64,000 nt of DNA from Nemopilema nomurai. Taxonomy: Eukaryota > Cnidaria > Scyphozoa > Rhizostomeae > Rhizostomatidae. The notes beneath the pieces were generated by a model. The model was not told the DNA's origin. It ran no database searches and saw nothing but the letters and a program-made list of their open reading frames with translations. Within the stretch, counting starts at the first letter, position 1; each line of letters starts with the position of its first letter. Where the stretch lies: contig ML133503.1 of NCBI GenBank assembly GCA_003864495.1, positions 1,550,001 to 1,614,000 of the forward strand, given 5' to 3'. The translations under genes and the position numbers were made by a program. Shown in pieces: positions 24,772 through 37,689 of this stretch.

Positions 24772-27700
24772 TCATTCTGTATGAAACTGAGCTGTAATAT
24801 CGACAGTGCCCTCCATGTTGATGTCTGAATCATCCGCACTCTCAAAATGCTTCACTACAATTCCTTGACTGAGGTCAACTATTTTTCCTTCTTTCATCTG
24901 AAGTACGAACACGAGAAAATCAGTCTTCTTTCAGAAAGCAAGAAGTAAAACAAGCGTGGGTTGCAGGCATGTACGGTGCAATTTAAAGTATGAGGCCAAT
25001 CAATTTTGTCACAGGTAGAGATAAGAAGATTAAAAGAGATAGTAGACAATCTATGAGTGTAATCTAACGCCATTATCGCATAAAACGAGGTCTGCAAAAT
25101 ATTCTTACGCGTTAAAATGCAAACAAATTCTTACGCTTGCTTGAAGAATGGAAGTGGAATGGGTCAATTAAGCAGCTATTTCAAACTTGGTTGGTGGGAG
25201 TATAGAACAATATGGCAATGATGGGTCAGAGTTTTTCATTGCACTTGTGCGGCAGATGTGCACCGTAATTTCGCATCACAAATCAAGCAGTGCTGAAGTC
25301 ATAAATAAGTATTACATCTATCTCATAGAAAGGCTATAAAGACTGTATATATGCATATAACAGTGTATAAAAGAGCATGCATGAGTACATGTGAATATGT
25401 AGCATAAATAACCACAGTTAATTTCAGCTAAGTCACTTACAGCTTTGTAGTTTAGAAACATCTGCTTGAATTCTAGAAAGTCGCTCATGGTTTGAAGCAT
25501 ATCAAATATCTCTAAATCTATTTGATCTTTCCTAGAACTTTAAAGTAATAATTAGTTTAAAACAAAGGTCAATAACTATTACACTGATTAAAAATGGTTT
25601 GGCTGTATAATACCTGCAATACATAAGCCAAGGAAAACTACAAAATTATAAATTAAAAGGATTCTTGGATCTAAAAATCTCATCATCCAGAATTCTGATG
25701 AAGTGCCTGAACTCATTCCTCTAATAAAACAACAAAAGGATAACATGACTGGTTTAAACAGATCTACTAAAATATGGGACTGGCTTGTTCTTTCACAGCA
25801 TTCACTGTGAAACTCTGGATCTACCTTCATCAATCTGAGTTAAACACTAAGTCCATTACGTACTCCTTTGGGAGTTCTGATGATGCAAAACCAGAAACCC
25901 TAACACAACTATGCCATCCTGTTTACCAACCAGACATAATAAATATGCATCTTCACTTAATGAAGCACCATTCTGTGCAATTCAGCATAGCATATTCATA
26001 CTTACACTATATTTTTCTGGAATTCATCCATTGAAAAACTAGGAACTTTCAGAGTCAAATGGTGTTCTATATGCTGTTCTAGCATGTCTGTCTGAAAAGA
26101 GAACAAGCACACCTATATATAATTGGTTTCAAAAGCTTTGTAAAGGATTCAAACATGAAAACAGCTGTATCTGTCAGTTAATTTTAGTTGGCTTGATGTA
26201 TCTTTGATTAAACTGTTATTCAGAGTACCTTCTTTTGAAATAATCAGGAATTTCAAAGCATGTTTTAATAGCCAGCTGCTTTAATACAAAAAAGAATCAA
26301 TATTCATTTAAGAAGCAATGCAAAAAAGACCTGCCTGTATCACTGGAACAATTGTTACTTTTTCATGAAGGATTATCCTTAGAGAAAAATTTTAATCAAA
26401 CAGAAGACACCATTGACACATGAGACAAAGTGAGAAGTTCTATTCATAAAATTGCAAACAGTTATTTCAATAGCCCTTTGACACATATTTTTTGACTTAC
26501 ATATTCTTTGAAGATATCCATATATACCAACTTATTTTCTTCTGCATCTTCAAACTCTTGATAATATTTTTCCATGAAATTGTCTTGCAAGTCTTGAAAA
26601 TGGTCATCTAATTGGGTAAAGCAAATGAAATAATCCTAAATGACCTTAATGTTTAATAAAGGAATACTTCTTACTATTTTGCTTTGATTAAGCGCCTGCA
26701 GCATTTATTACATATTTTACATCTCTTCAAGGGGGGATCTATTTGAGGGGGTGTTTAGTAATAGAAGGGGGTGTTTATTGAAAAATTGGAATGGTGGTTG
26801 CTTTATTTGAGGAGGAGGGGTGTTTAATAAAAGCATTATGGTATGACAAGTCTACTCCTGCTCAACCAGGCAAGTCAACTATCAGCATTGTCTACCAGAA
26901 ATAAATGAAAGATATATGGAAGGACCAGAGGCGTACCCTGCAATTAGGAGTATAAGGTGTAAACAGGAAATTTACCAACCAAAACTCAACTCCTGCCATT
27001 AAACATATTCAGCAACTATATTGTGAATTTTAACTGTTTTATCAATGTGGTCTTTTCAAAAACAAGCAAATGAGATTCTTCAATGTGCTATCCCTAATGT
27101 TTCCTACCATTTTCAACCTATCAAGATACGCATCTACGAACAATTCATAACCTTTGCTGACCATTCATAGAATTTGCAGCCCAACTTTTCAAAATTGGGT
27201 GGTGGGTCCACCCCTTTACTCCTCTAGGTATGCCCCTGGGAAGGAAACTTCATGCAATGTGGATTTTTTATGACTTTTTATGACAGTGCCATTAACATTT
27301 CTACTGAATAGTCACTATAATAGGAATTTATATCCAATACTGGGCATTTGACGGGGGAAGCATATGCATGAGCTTAAATTATAGGTTAGGAGCATTAATT
27401 GAGAATGGACTTTTTGTACATGCATTGGGAGCAAAATTTCTTTTCCACATCAATTATTTCCTTGGCAATCTTTCTATTAAAACTGAAGATACCTGCAAAA
27501 AATAAATGACCCTCTTCATAAGAGGCTGACATGTCAGACATTTTTGTTACGTACCCATGATAATATCCTCTAAGGCGCCAATTGTGTGATCAAATTTTTC
27601 ATCTGCAGCATTTGACCTTAATCATAGAAGAAAGACAACTAAGAAAATAAATTATGCAGTAATTTAAACCTAATTATACCCTGGATATTAGTGTGTCTTT

Positions 27701-29501
27701 GAAGTCAAGTTTGTAAATATGAAAGCAGAATGAAACTTGCAAATCATTGTCTATTGGCTCTTAAGCAAAGTAAAATGGAACAGGACAAATGGAAGCATTT
27801 TCTGTAAACAGTAATAACTGATGTAATCCACTGTTTCTTCAAATCAGGCTTTACTAGGAGGAGCTGAGTTTATCAATGGCTTATTAAATATTACAATTTG
27901 ATTGTGAGGTATAAATGAGGAAAACAAGCAACAGCTGAGTTTCTTGAACCCTGTTTGAATGATTGTGCCAGGACAAACATTTGACATGAAAATTCTAAAA
28001 CTAGCCACAAAACATTTACTGGTTGACCTAGAGTATAGATGTGGTAGGCTATTGCAAGTCAAAGTCCAGTTGACAAAATTTTCAATATTTCAAAAGGGTT
28101 ATTCTTTGGTCATGGTTCTTGCTTCCTTCACAAATGAAAAACCTTCACAAAATAGCCAGACTAGAATCCATGTACATTGCGCCACATACAGCAATTGCCG
28201 ATTTTGGCACACCGGCATACTTTGGCTATAAGAATGGCATTTGGCGTTCTTTTGACATAAAACTGACGTAATTTGGCATACATTTAATGGGTTTGCGTAC
28301 AGGACCCCGCTTCCCACTATGCGGCCCTGTATGGTAGTGCTAGGTCTTGCACAAATAGGGGCCCCAAGAAATTATTCGGGAGTTTAACTGCTAACATATA
28401 AAGCAGATAAAATTTGATGATAACGATGATATAGTCCATGAAAACATTGAAATAGATTTTAAAATGTTCATTCAAGAAGCACAAAAAGCTGCGGAACAAG
28501 AAACTGCTGTAGCCTACTGTACTTCTCCTTTGAGGTTTCAGCATATTAATGTTAATGTGCTGTGGGCATTCTTAGTAATGTTGGGCCAAGACATGATGAA
28601 AAGTCAGCTAAAGGACTCCTGTTTCATTCACGACTCCAAGCCTTCCCAAGATAACATCCCAATATTCACAACCCAAGATAAGTGCCAATATCAAGACTTT
28701 ATACCAACAACAGGACAGGATGTGAGAAATTTTGTCCCGATCTGAATAAACCCCACCCAACAATGTTGCCTAGATAAAATTGCTTCAAAGAGTGCATTTT
28801 CCAGCAAACTGGAATCACCCGTATTCAATATTTCCTTACCCTTCTGCGGCAACCATGGTGCCGCCTCGGGTAAAACGAATGTCAAGAGGTTTTGTTATGA
28901 CTAAGGACGCATGGCTTGAAAGCCTAGCTTTTAGTTAAGCTTTAAGCTTCCAATTAATTTTTCAATGATTCATGAAATTTCTTTTATCTTAATAATCGGA
29001 CTTTCACACTTTTTGATGGGGATGCCTAGTGTATGCCTGGGCCCTGGGCCATAAAAATGTTATTGTTATTAAATTTAGTTAACATTTAACAGAGTGGGTG
29101 GAGTGGAGTACCGGCGCAAGTTGGCGCATCACATATTTTCCTTGGCGTACATATGTGGCGTACCAATTTCATACTTTCCAGTATGGCATCTTAGGTGCCA
29201 AGTTTCATTCATTCTTCGCTCAACATATCAAGCAAACTCTGTAATTTCACCACCATTATATACATTTAGAATTTCAGTTAGACATGTTGGTGTACGTTGA
29301 GCAATTTCAAAGTGACCTGAGCTATGACAAGACAAGAGTCATTGTCATTTTCGCAGCCAGTCGGCGGGCCTACTAAAAAGACTGTCATTGACAACCAGTG
29401 AGAATCTTTCGGTATTAGAACAAATCAAAAAAAGCTTTTCCATCAATTTCATCCATAGTTAATACCCACCTCCCAATAAAAAGTATTTCCTCCTCTGCCA
29501 T
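24772..29501 (-). CDS. ARL2BP: ADP-ribosylation factor-like 2-binding protein (BART domain)
   Basis: Binds the small GTPase ARL2 (and ARL3) in known animals; it is linked to cilia/centrosome, mitochondria and STAT3 retention. Six exons: 29501-29470, 27616-27555, 26607-26501, 26091-26006, 25531-25441 and 24897-24772. The coding total is 504 nt, 167 residues, against 163 in human. The BART fold signature is clear: FDHTIGALEDIIM, DDHFQDLQDNFMEKYYQEFE, then DAEENKLVYMDIFKEY, EIFDMLQTMSDFLEFKQMFL and MKEGKIVDLSQGIVV. The ATG at 29501 (MAEEEILFIGR) is short but fits the N-terminus, and its phase-2 donor joins exon 2 exactly. An open stretch at 25588-25833, inside intron 4, is not part of the protein. 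Confidence 0.95.
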
Positions 29502-31015
29502 GTTTCTGTACGTGTTTTTCAACAAAATCAACACCTTGCTAAACAAAACTGACAAGACGATGTATGCAACCTCGCAACCAAACAAGCAACCATTCAGATG
29601 CAAGTTCTCCCTGTGTTTTCAAATACCGTAAATCCTCGAATTAGCCCCCTGGGGGCTTATTCATTTTTTATATTTTCTGGATGGGGGCTTATGCGAGGGG
29701 GGCTTTTTCAGGGGGGCCAATTCGAAGATTTATGGTAACCGCTGTGATTCGGATGAGTGCAACAACAGTGGCGAGTTCAAACTCAAAACACTACCTTCAA
29801 CAAATTAATTAACTGAGTCAGTTAAAAAATTGAGTTTTGTATGTTGTTTCCAATTCGATTTTTCATCTACTAACGTTTCTAATAATTATTCGAAGTACTT
29901 GTTTAACTTTCTTATTCAAGTTTTTCATTATTTATACCAAGACTTGTCGTTTTTACTACTTTTCGGCTAATGATAAGGGAGTTAGACCTAAAAAAGTTTG
30001 GTGATAGCTTGTTTGCTAATAGCAGTGGTGCAACGGGGCATGTAGACGCGATTTGCATCATGTGCCAACTTTGTGATCTCGGAATAAACCTGTTTGAGCA
30101 TTCACCCTAAATAACGAAGACAAGATACCATAGAATTACCACTGAGAAGCAGAACCTCCAGAACTGTAAGCAATATGTAATTAATCACGGCATATTAAAA
30201 CAGAAGACTTATTGTTAACTGACATTTGACATATTTCATGATTCTTGAAGGGCTTAAAGTGCAAATTCAATCATTCTTAATAAAGCTTGTGCTTGCTATC
30301 AATTGCCTAAATGTAACTCTTCTCAATAGCTAAGAAGGTGAGATGGTTCTCAAAATTCATGTCTTGTCATGTTCTCAAGAATATATCCAAGCATAAATGG
30401 TACCAGAGAATTATACTACCCTTTGACCAAATGCAAAAGGAAATGCACAAACAAAAAATAGAGAGGCATGTTGTCCCACCCCTTATTTTCAAAGATGTAT
30501 CCCCTTTTAAGGGGTAGAAAGTTTTGCTTTGTTAGAATTGCCGTAGTGACCTTTGGATAATGGACCATTTTATATGAAAGTTTCACAAACGGTTAAAGCA
30601 AGCTACAATAAACATGCCTTGCTTACTGGAAAAAGTGGAGTCTATGAAAAACCCATATCCACCCCCTCTCCTGTAAAGGTCTTACGCTGTATGGCGCAGA
30701 CTTATGCGAGAGGATTTCATGTGAGAAACGAAGAAATGAGATCTTGTTCTTTGCTTACATTCTTGTTTTCGTGCATATCAAAAAGAGTTTTTATTTACAG
30801 AATCTCATGATATTTATACTAACGGCATACAATAGATTAATTACATGATTGACATAAAACTAAACGAGGTACAAATGAAAACGAGGTTATACAATATAAG
30901 AAATATCCTGTTACACTCCTACCCCCAGGAGACCTTTACAAAAAGATGCAAGCAAAAGGCTGGAAAGCTTTCCTAGCAGCTCGACATCCCCGCTTTCCAG
31001 TGACTACCAAAAATG
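29502..31015. other. Intergenic between ARL2BP and the collagen/Ig/ILEI gene
   Basis: No exons were recognised. It contains the 114-bp palindromic repeat at 29624-29737 and AT-rich sequence, plus the presumed promoter of ARL2BP. Confidence 0.5.
29624..29737. mobile_element. 114-bp palindromic MITE
   Basis: The left arm TACCGTAAATCCTCGAATTA is mirrored by the right arm GGCCAATTCGAAGATTTATG and the closing GTA. G-rich and C-rich inner segments (GCCCCCTGGGGGC, GGGGGGC) also pair. TA at both extremes fits a Tc1/mariner-like TA duplication. No coding capacity. Confidence 0.75.
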
Positions 31016-33964
31016 TTAATCTTGCAACAAAATGCTTTTCACAATTCTAACAGGCCCTTTTCGACGCAGTGCGTGTACCTCTGTGTGCCAATTTGGTTTT
31101 TGCGGGCCCTTTCTTGTAAGCAACGCGTAGCTCATCCGGTAAAGTGGATTCTTCAAACCACCATTACTTTGTAAACGAGTAGTTCCACCAAGACTATAGA
31201 TTGCACGTTGTCCCTCGTTTGACAAACGATACCCTGCCTCGTCACGAATCGCAACTGCAACAACATTACCATTCTCAATGGCCTTGATGAAATTGACTAG
31301 GTTGTTGCTCTCTTGTATCCGGCCAAAGGTGTCAAAATGTTTCGTTGCAATTACTGAGGCAGTTTTCGGAGACACTACGATAATATTGAATCCTCTTCTG
31401 TTTGGTGAATAATGTACCCCATTTACCATCAACTTTGCTATTCCACATCCTCCAAAATCATCACATCCTGCTGACATGATTTCAATTTTCGCGAATCCTG
31501 TAAAAATCAAAAAGATAATTTAAGGCAATTCAACTGTACAGACATCTACCAATCATAGCCAATAAACAAAGAACTTCACGTGCTATGCACGACGAAAGAA
31601 GCTGCAACTTTGTCTTGCAACCCACTTATTTTGTCTATAGCTTTATAACTTGAATATGGTCGACATTCAAACAACAAAGCTTCTGGGTTTTCTGTCTCTG
31701 AAAGTTGCCAGAGCTCACTTTCATGTTAAATGTCATCCTTTTCGAGAAAATTTCTAATAGGAAACTGTCCAGTGTCTCTTTTACGTAGACAGGACACAAT
31801 GATGCTCGGCAGAATAGCAAGGCTATCAAATTTGGACTATAAGCCTAGTTAATAAGCACGCGTACTTTGAACTATTAGAGTTAGTGTTGATGACACTTTG
31901 CCAACTGGGTTTTCAGCAATGCATCTGTACAAGCCACTGTTTTTACTCTTGGGTCTCGTGATCAGCAGCTCTTTCCCCAAGGTTTTCACGTTCTTCAAGC
32001 TTCCATCGTAATGCCACGTGACTAAAGGACTCGGGGAGCCTGATGTGACGCATCTAGCTTTGAAAGTAGCATCTGTATCCTTGGCAACAGCAAATCTAGG
32101 TCTGACGTCAGCCGTTGGTAACGCTAAGGAAACGTGTGAACAAACAATCAACTTTGGGAGCAATAAACGCCCTTTAAATATCTCGGTCTTTTTCCCTTTT
32201 AGCTAGAGATGTCCCTTAAAAACTATAAAAAATCTCGTTTAATAAATAATGTGTGTGACTATAACTAGAGTTTTATGTAGTTGTTACTTTGTATTTCAAC
32301 AATCCGGTCTCTTTTACTGTAAATGAACTACTGTGTTGAAATACTCCCATGGTATCACAAAATGGTAAAAGGCAAGTATCGCACGATTTTTCACAACAGT
32401 GCATAATTTGTTAGCGAAAAACTAATGGAAAAGCATATTGGAAACTTACTAAGAACAACAAGTCCAGCTGTTGCTGAATCCTCCCCTAGCACACTTTTAG
32501 CCATGCATTCAACCATGCCTTTGTCTTTAATTGTTGTCTTTCGCACTTCCAAAGTGCCAGTTTTAAGCTGAGTGAGATTCTGCTTTACATCTTTCCCATT
32601 GAGCTTCCATGTAATCTCCGGCTCCGGGTACCCTACTGCTCTGCAGCTGAAGGTAGCTGTTGAGTGCTCCCTAACAGATACCCCTTTTGGTTTAACCACT
32701 ATTTGCGGGACCTGCGCAGACCTCCCTGGCGCACCACGCTCACCCTTTTCACCCTTCATCCCATTACTTCCTTGTCTGCCACCCACCCCCTTTGGGCCCT
32801 GATCTCCCTTTTTCCCAGGTGGACCGACAGCACCGGGGCTTCCTCGCTCACCTTTCAGGCCCCGTGGTCCGGATTTTCCCCGTTGCCCTCGCCGACCTGC
32901 TTCTCCCTTCGGGCCGACATTGACTCCGGTTTTTGTCGTGTTGCATTTATTAGAGGCTCTGGTTAGGTAGAAGAAACAAAACTCTCTCATTGCTTCGCTC
33001 CCTGTATGTCTTTTAACCCTTGTCTTCTGTTTGACACCTGAGGCAAATTTGTTTATTATACATGAGAATCATGGGTCGACCAGGGACAACTACATATAAA
33101 GTGTGCGGGGGAGCAGCTTTAAGAAAGGGGAATTTAAGACTCGCAAAAGTTTCGTTGTCTTCATACATTTCCTTATACACGCTTTTTTATAAGGAACCTA
33201 CCACAAGGCCTAGTTCCAAAAGTTCCTTATTCCTAGACCTCAAGTCATCAAATTTTAGTACCAAAAATTCCTTAAGAGTTCCTTAATTTTCACTGCACAT
33301 CAATAAGCCTTAACACTTAATAGAGAGAGGGGCGAGATAGACTATGCGGAAACTACTCAATAAAGCACTTGACACACGAATAGCAAACAATCTATGCGAG
33401 TATTGGCTGCAAATGAATGGAACGGGCTTTTTAGCTCTTGATGCTTGGAGTTATAAAAAAATTTCTAATCGAAAAGTTCCGTAGGGATTTCGTTTTCAGT
33501 AGTATAAGTTCTTTATATATTTCGGCCTTCTACATGTAGGTTCCTTATAAAGCAACAAATCTTTTGCCCGAATGAGCAACAAGGCCAGGCAAGTAAGACA
33601 TTGAGTTTGAAGACTACTTACCATTCTTGCTGCTTTCCAGTTTCCCGACAGCTTTTTCGAGCCTGGTGACATGTTTCCACAGAACGCCTACTTCACTCTT
33701 GAGTTGACGTTCTTTTAGGTCTTGATCAGCTGTTTGATCGCTTTGTCTCTTAATGTTTATGATTAGCACGGCAAGGTTGCACATGGCGAGAACGATTCCA
33801 CAAAGAATAAGGAACGATACAAGTCTTTCTTGAAAGCTAGATTCCCCCTGTTTTCCATCCTTCCCCGACATTTTCATCCTGGATTCTAGACCTTTTTGTC
33901 GAGACAATTTATCTTCCGGCTTTGCAGGAAACCCGAAACACTCCAACTTCATACTTGTTGACAT
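31016..33964 (-). CDS. Type II membrane protein: collagen, two Ig domains, ILEI domain
   Basis: Four exons: 33964-33622, 32956-32450, 32123-31866 and 31497-31016. The coding total is 1590 nt, 529 residues, in frame. Domains in order: cytoplasmic N-terminus (1-47); membrane helix at about 48-71 (VSFLILCGIVLAMCNLAVLI) with no cleavable signal; a charged coiled-coil-like stalk (72-112); 22 uninterrupted Gly-X-Y triplets (129-194); Ig domain 1 (about 197-281, Cys in ATFSCRAVGYPEPEITW and GMVECMA); Ig domain 2 (about 287-369, GLYRCIAENPVGK); and an ILEI/FAM3-type domain (371-529: CGIAKLMVNGVHYS, RGFNIIVV, FDTFG, AVAIRDEAG, SLGG). The ILEI (PANDER) fold is known from FAM3, CEMIP/TMEM2 and POMGNT1. 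The layout suggests a trimeric cell-surface or shed adhesion/signalling protein, which is inference. The ATG at 33964 is the first in frame. A MITE copy sits in intron 1. Confidence 0.9.
33178..33552 (-). mobile_element. TA-flanked MITE, copy 2 (reversed, one end truncated)
   Basis: Same family as 3011-3392, in opposite orientation, inside intron 1 of the collagen/Ig/ILEI gene. The left end CACGCTTTTTTATAAGGAAC is preceded by TA. The right end stops at TTCCTTATAAAG without the terminal GCGTG, so about 7 bases are lost. Confidence 0.85.
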
Positions 33965-33998
33965 GCAAACTGAATCCGATACCCTGTGGTAAAAACAG

Positions 33999-34045
33999 CA
34001 GGAATGAAACGTCCCTGATTTAGGGATTTATCCACCCAACGAAAA
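33999..34045. repeat. Copy of the end motif of the long inverted repeat
   Basis: The word CCCTGATTTAGGGATTTATC, followed by CACCCAACGAAAACCTCGT, matches the ends of both inverted-repeat arms (near 40940-40985 and 62785-62830). It lies about 40-80 bp upstream of the start codon of the minus-strand collagen/Ig/ILEI gene. Similarity fades within a few tens of bases on the right. Confidence 0.8.
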
Positions 34046-34631
34046 CCTCGTTTAAATAGATAATGCAGTCAATATGAGGCCACTCTGTTGATGCTGTAGG
34101 CCTAGCAATGGCACGGAATCGACCCTCCTTCGTACTTTTCTCGTGATCTGGCAGATGGAACCTTTGGATAGAAATATACGAAATATTGCCAGTGGGCCAG
34201 AGCTTGATTCTTTCTATTCTGTTGCATTCTCTCGTTAACAGGGAACCCAGTGGACAGCCTCTACATGCAAAGGTTCAACTGCAACTTTTGTTTTGCACCT
34301 TCGCGTTCAAGAACTAGTAGTCCCATATACAGTACCTTCGATAAAGGCCCAAAGTTATCTTCTCGACGAAGGCCGAGGCCAAAAAAGGCAGCTGAAAGTT
34401 CACTGGGACCGGGGCATCAGCAACCCTGTCACTGGAATTGCGAATTTTTTTATTTTACACAAAACTCGTAAACAAAATTGGCGTAAATAGAGGATGGTCA
34501 GTGGGGCAAAAAACCTAAATAGAAAGCTAAACAGTTATTTTTCTTAGTTTGATAGATGAACTTTATTTAAAGAGAGGAAAACCTGGTTAGCCTAACAACT
34601 AATCTTCCCCTGGTTCCTCATACCTATACCA

Positions 34632-35010
34632 CACGCTTTTTATAAGGAACCACTTTATAAGGAACCTACATGTAGAAGGCCGAAATATATAAAAAACGAA
34701 ATCCCTAAGGAACTTTTCGATTTGAAAATTGTTTATAACTGCAAGCATCAAGGGCTTAAAAGCCCGTTCCATTAATTTGCAGCCAATACTCGCATAGATT
34801 GTTTGCTATTTGTGTGTCAAGTGCTTTATGGAGTAGTTTCCGCATATTCTATCTCGCCCCTCTCTCTATTAAGTGTTACGGCTTATTGATGTGCAGTGAA
34901 AATTAAGGAACTTTTAAGAAACTTTGTTACTAAAATCTGATGACTTGAGGTCTACGAATAAGGAACTTTTGGAACTAGGCCTTGTGGTAGGTTCCTTATA
35001 AAAAAGCGTG
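34632..35010 (+). mobile_element. TA-flanked MITE, copy 3
   Basis: Same family and orientation as the copy at 3011-3392. It ends in TTCCTTATAAAAAAGCGTG followed by TA. The left terminus carries a small internal duplication of the GGAACC...TATAAGGAACC part of the inverted repeat, and is not preceded by TA. Confidence 0.85.
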
Positions 35011-36100
35011 TATAACGTGGGAGGATACAAATTTAAATTTCTTCAGCTGTTCTGATTTGTAGTTGCCTTTAATCAGGCACCAGTGTGTTGAATCAATGTA
35101 CCTTGCACCAGAGATATCTGTATCAAATGACAATTTCCCATTGTTTTCTATTCTTTATTGGCACATATTCCATTTTAGCTTTATATTGCCAAAATAAGTG
35201 ACACTTTTTTGACTAGACTGTAAATAGGAAGCAGGGGTGGTGCGTAGCGCTGCCGGAGTGTATTACTTTCCCAAATAAAACAACATGGAGTTTTTGGCCA
35301 CACCTTTCTTTTAAATAGGAAATGCCCTTATAATGACTTTTAGATACAAAGCTCATTGCAAATGCAGAATGGTGCAATTTTTCATTGCTTTCAAGAACAG
35401 TGCACAATAAATAAAAAACACACCTGAAAGAAAATTCATGCCTCAGAAAAGAGGTATTAGACTAATAACAGCAATATCTTCAAAGGCCGCCCCTAATAGG
35501 AAGGGTATCAAATATCTGCATAATATTTCTACAATGAACTAGCAGCAGTAAAGAAATTTGGTGATTAGTTTGGGAACAGAAAGCAAAATTCCCAGAACCA
35601 ACTTTTTGGTGGATATTTTTCAATATATCTCTTTTTTTGATTAACCCAAATTCTTTGCAGGTTGTGCTAATAGCTAAAGCATATCCCTGTATCCCAACTA
35701 TAACAAACTGAACACACAAATTAAAAAAACCTACCAATATTATGAACCATTGCATGCATTGTGTATTGAACCATTGTGTATTTTAGAAACGTAGCAAAAA
35801 AGACTCAGTAGAAGGTTGAAAGAGCCTATGAATTTCTTGTTATCTTTGTTGTCCCCTTTTGCTGTTTCTCATCAAATTTTCACAATTATTTTGATTAAAA
35901 TTTCCTTACAAAATAATCAGAAAAAGATCTTTCCCTATACAGACTACTCCATTCCTGCATTCTTTAATGAATAATTGAACACTTAACTTCAAGAATAATT
36001 ATGCACAATGGTATAAAATGGATACATTTGTTTTTAGTATTGATTAGAGCAAATTTCCTTATGGAAATCATTGTGAAGAAATATGGCTCTTTCATGTTAA
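35011..36100. other. AT-rich stretch before the satellite array
   Basis: No exons, RNA genes or clear repeats were recognised between the MITE and the first 167-bp unit. Confidence 0.4.
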
Positions 36101-36104
36101 GCGA

Positions 36105-37675
36105 AGAAGGGGACATGTTCCAAATTCAGGTACTGAAATGCCCAGTCTAAGTAAAACACTGAAATGGAAAAAACTGGTACCTTTTTCTTTGCCACGTTTT
36201 CAAAGCATATTCTCTTTTGGTTATTCATCAATGTCTAATGAAGATCAGTGTGGTTTGTGGGATGTTATGGCGATTGGGCACATGTGCCAAATTTTGGTAC
36301 TGGAATGCCCAGTCTAAGTAAAACACTGAAATGGAAGAAAACTGGCACCTTTTTGTTTGCCACGTTTTCAAAGCATATTCTCTTTGGTTATTCATCGATG
36401 TCTAATGAAGATCAGTGTGGTTTGTGGGATGTTATGGCGATTGGGCACATGTGCCAAATTTGGTACTGGAATGCCCAGTCTAAGTAAAACACTGAAATGG
36501 GAAAACTGCACCTTTTTGTTTGCCACGTTTTCAAAGCATATTCTCTTTGGTTATTCATCGATGTCTAATAAGATCAGTGTGGTTTGTGGGAAGTTATGGC
36601 GATTGGGCAACATGTGCCAAATTTTGGTACTGGAATGCCCAGTCCAAGTAAAACACTGAAATGGAAGAAAACTGGCACCTTTTTGTTTGCCACGTTTTCA
36701 AAGCATATTCTCTTTTGGTTATTCATCGATGTCTAATAAAGATCAGTGTGGTTTGTGGGAAGTTATGGCGATTGGGCAACATGTGCCAAATTTTGGTACT
36801 GGAATGCCCAGTCTAAGTAAAACACTGAAATGGAAGAAAACTGGCACCTTTTTGTTTGCCACGTTTTCATATTCTCTTTTGGTTATTCATCGATGTCTAA
36901 TAAGATCAGTGTGGTTTGTGGGATGTTATGGCGATTGGGCAACATGTGCCAAATTTTGGTACTGGAATGCCCAGTCTAAGTAAAACACTGAAATGGAAGA
37001 AAACTGGCACCTTTTTGTTTGCCACGTTTTCAAAGCATATTCTCTTTTGGTTATTCATCGATTCTAATAAGATCAGTGTGGTTTGTGGGAAGTTATGGCG
37101 ATTGGGCAACATGTGCCAAATTTTGGTACTGGAATGCCCAGTCTAAGTAAAACACTGAAATGGAAGAAAACTGCACCTTTTTGTTTGCCACGTTTTCAAA
37201 TCATATCTCTTTTGGTTATTCATCGATGTCTAATGAAGATCAGTGTGGTTTGTGGGATGTTATGGCGATTGGGCAACATGTGCCAAATTTGGTACTGGAA
37301 TGCCCAGTCTAAGTAAAACACTGAAATGGAAGAAAACTGGCACCTTTTTGTTTGCCAAGTTTTCAAAGCATATTTTTTTTGGTTATTCATCGTTGTCTAA
37401 TGAAGATCAGTGTGGTTTGTGGGATGTTATGGCGATTGGGCGACATGTGCCAAATTTTGGTACTGGAATGCCCAGTCTAAGTAAAACACTGAAATGGCCG
37501 AAAACTTGCATTTTTGTTTGCCACGTTTTCAAAGCATATTCTCTTTTGGTTATTCATCGATGTCTAATAAAGATCAGTGTGGTTTGTGGGAAGTTATGGC
37601 GATTGGGCAACATGTGCCAAATTTTGGTACTGGAATGCCCAGTCTAAGTAAAACACTGAAATGGAAGAATATTGT
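36105..37675 (+). repeat. 167-bp tandem repeat, 10 direct copies
   Basis: The word CCCAGTCTAAGTAAAACACT (one copy CCAAG) recurs at 36141, 36308, 36474, 36638, 36807, 36970, 37137, 37303, 37471 and 37638, a spacing of 163-169 bp. The units differ by a few substitutions and small indels. The unit length is not a multiple of 3, so the open frames of about 70-130 codons across the array are produced by the repetition; they are not genes. A diverged single unit lies at 40165-40265, inside the left arm of the long inverted repeat. Confidence 0.97.
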
Positions 37676-37689
37676 TTTGGAAAGCATTG

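Noticed and set aside
25588..25833. Hydrophobic ORF with an acceptor-like start inside ARL2BP intron 4
   Set aside because: It does not match ARL2BP, and exons 4 and 5 join perfectly without it; no partner exons seen.
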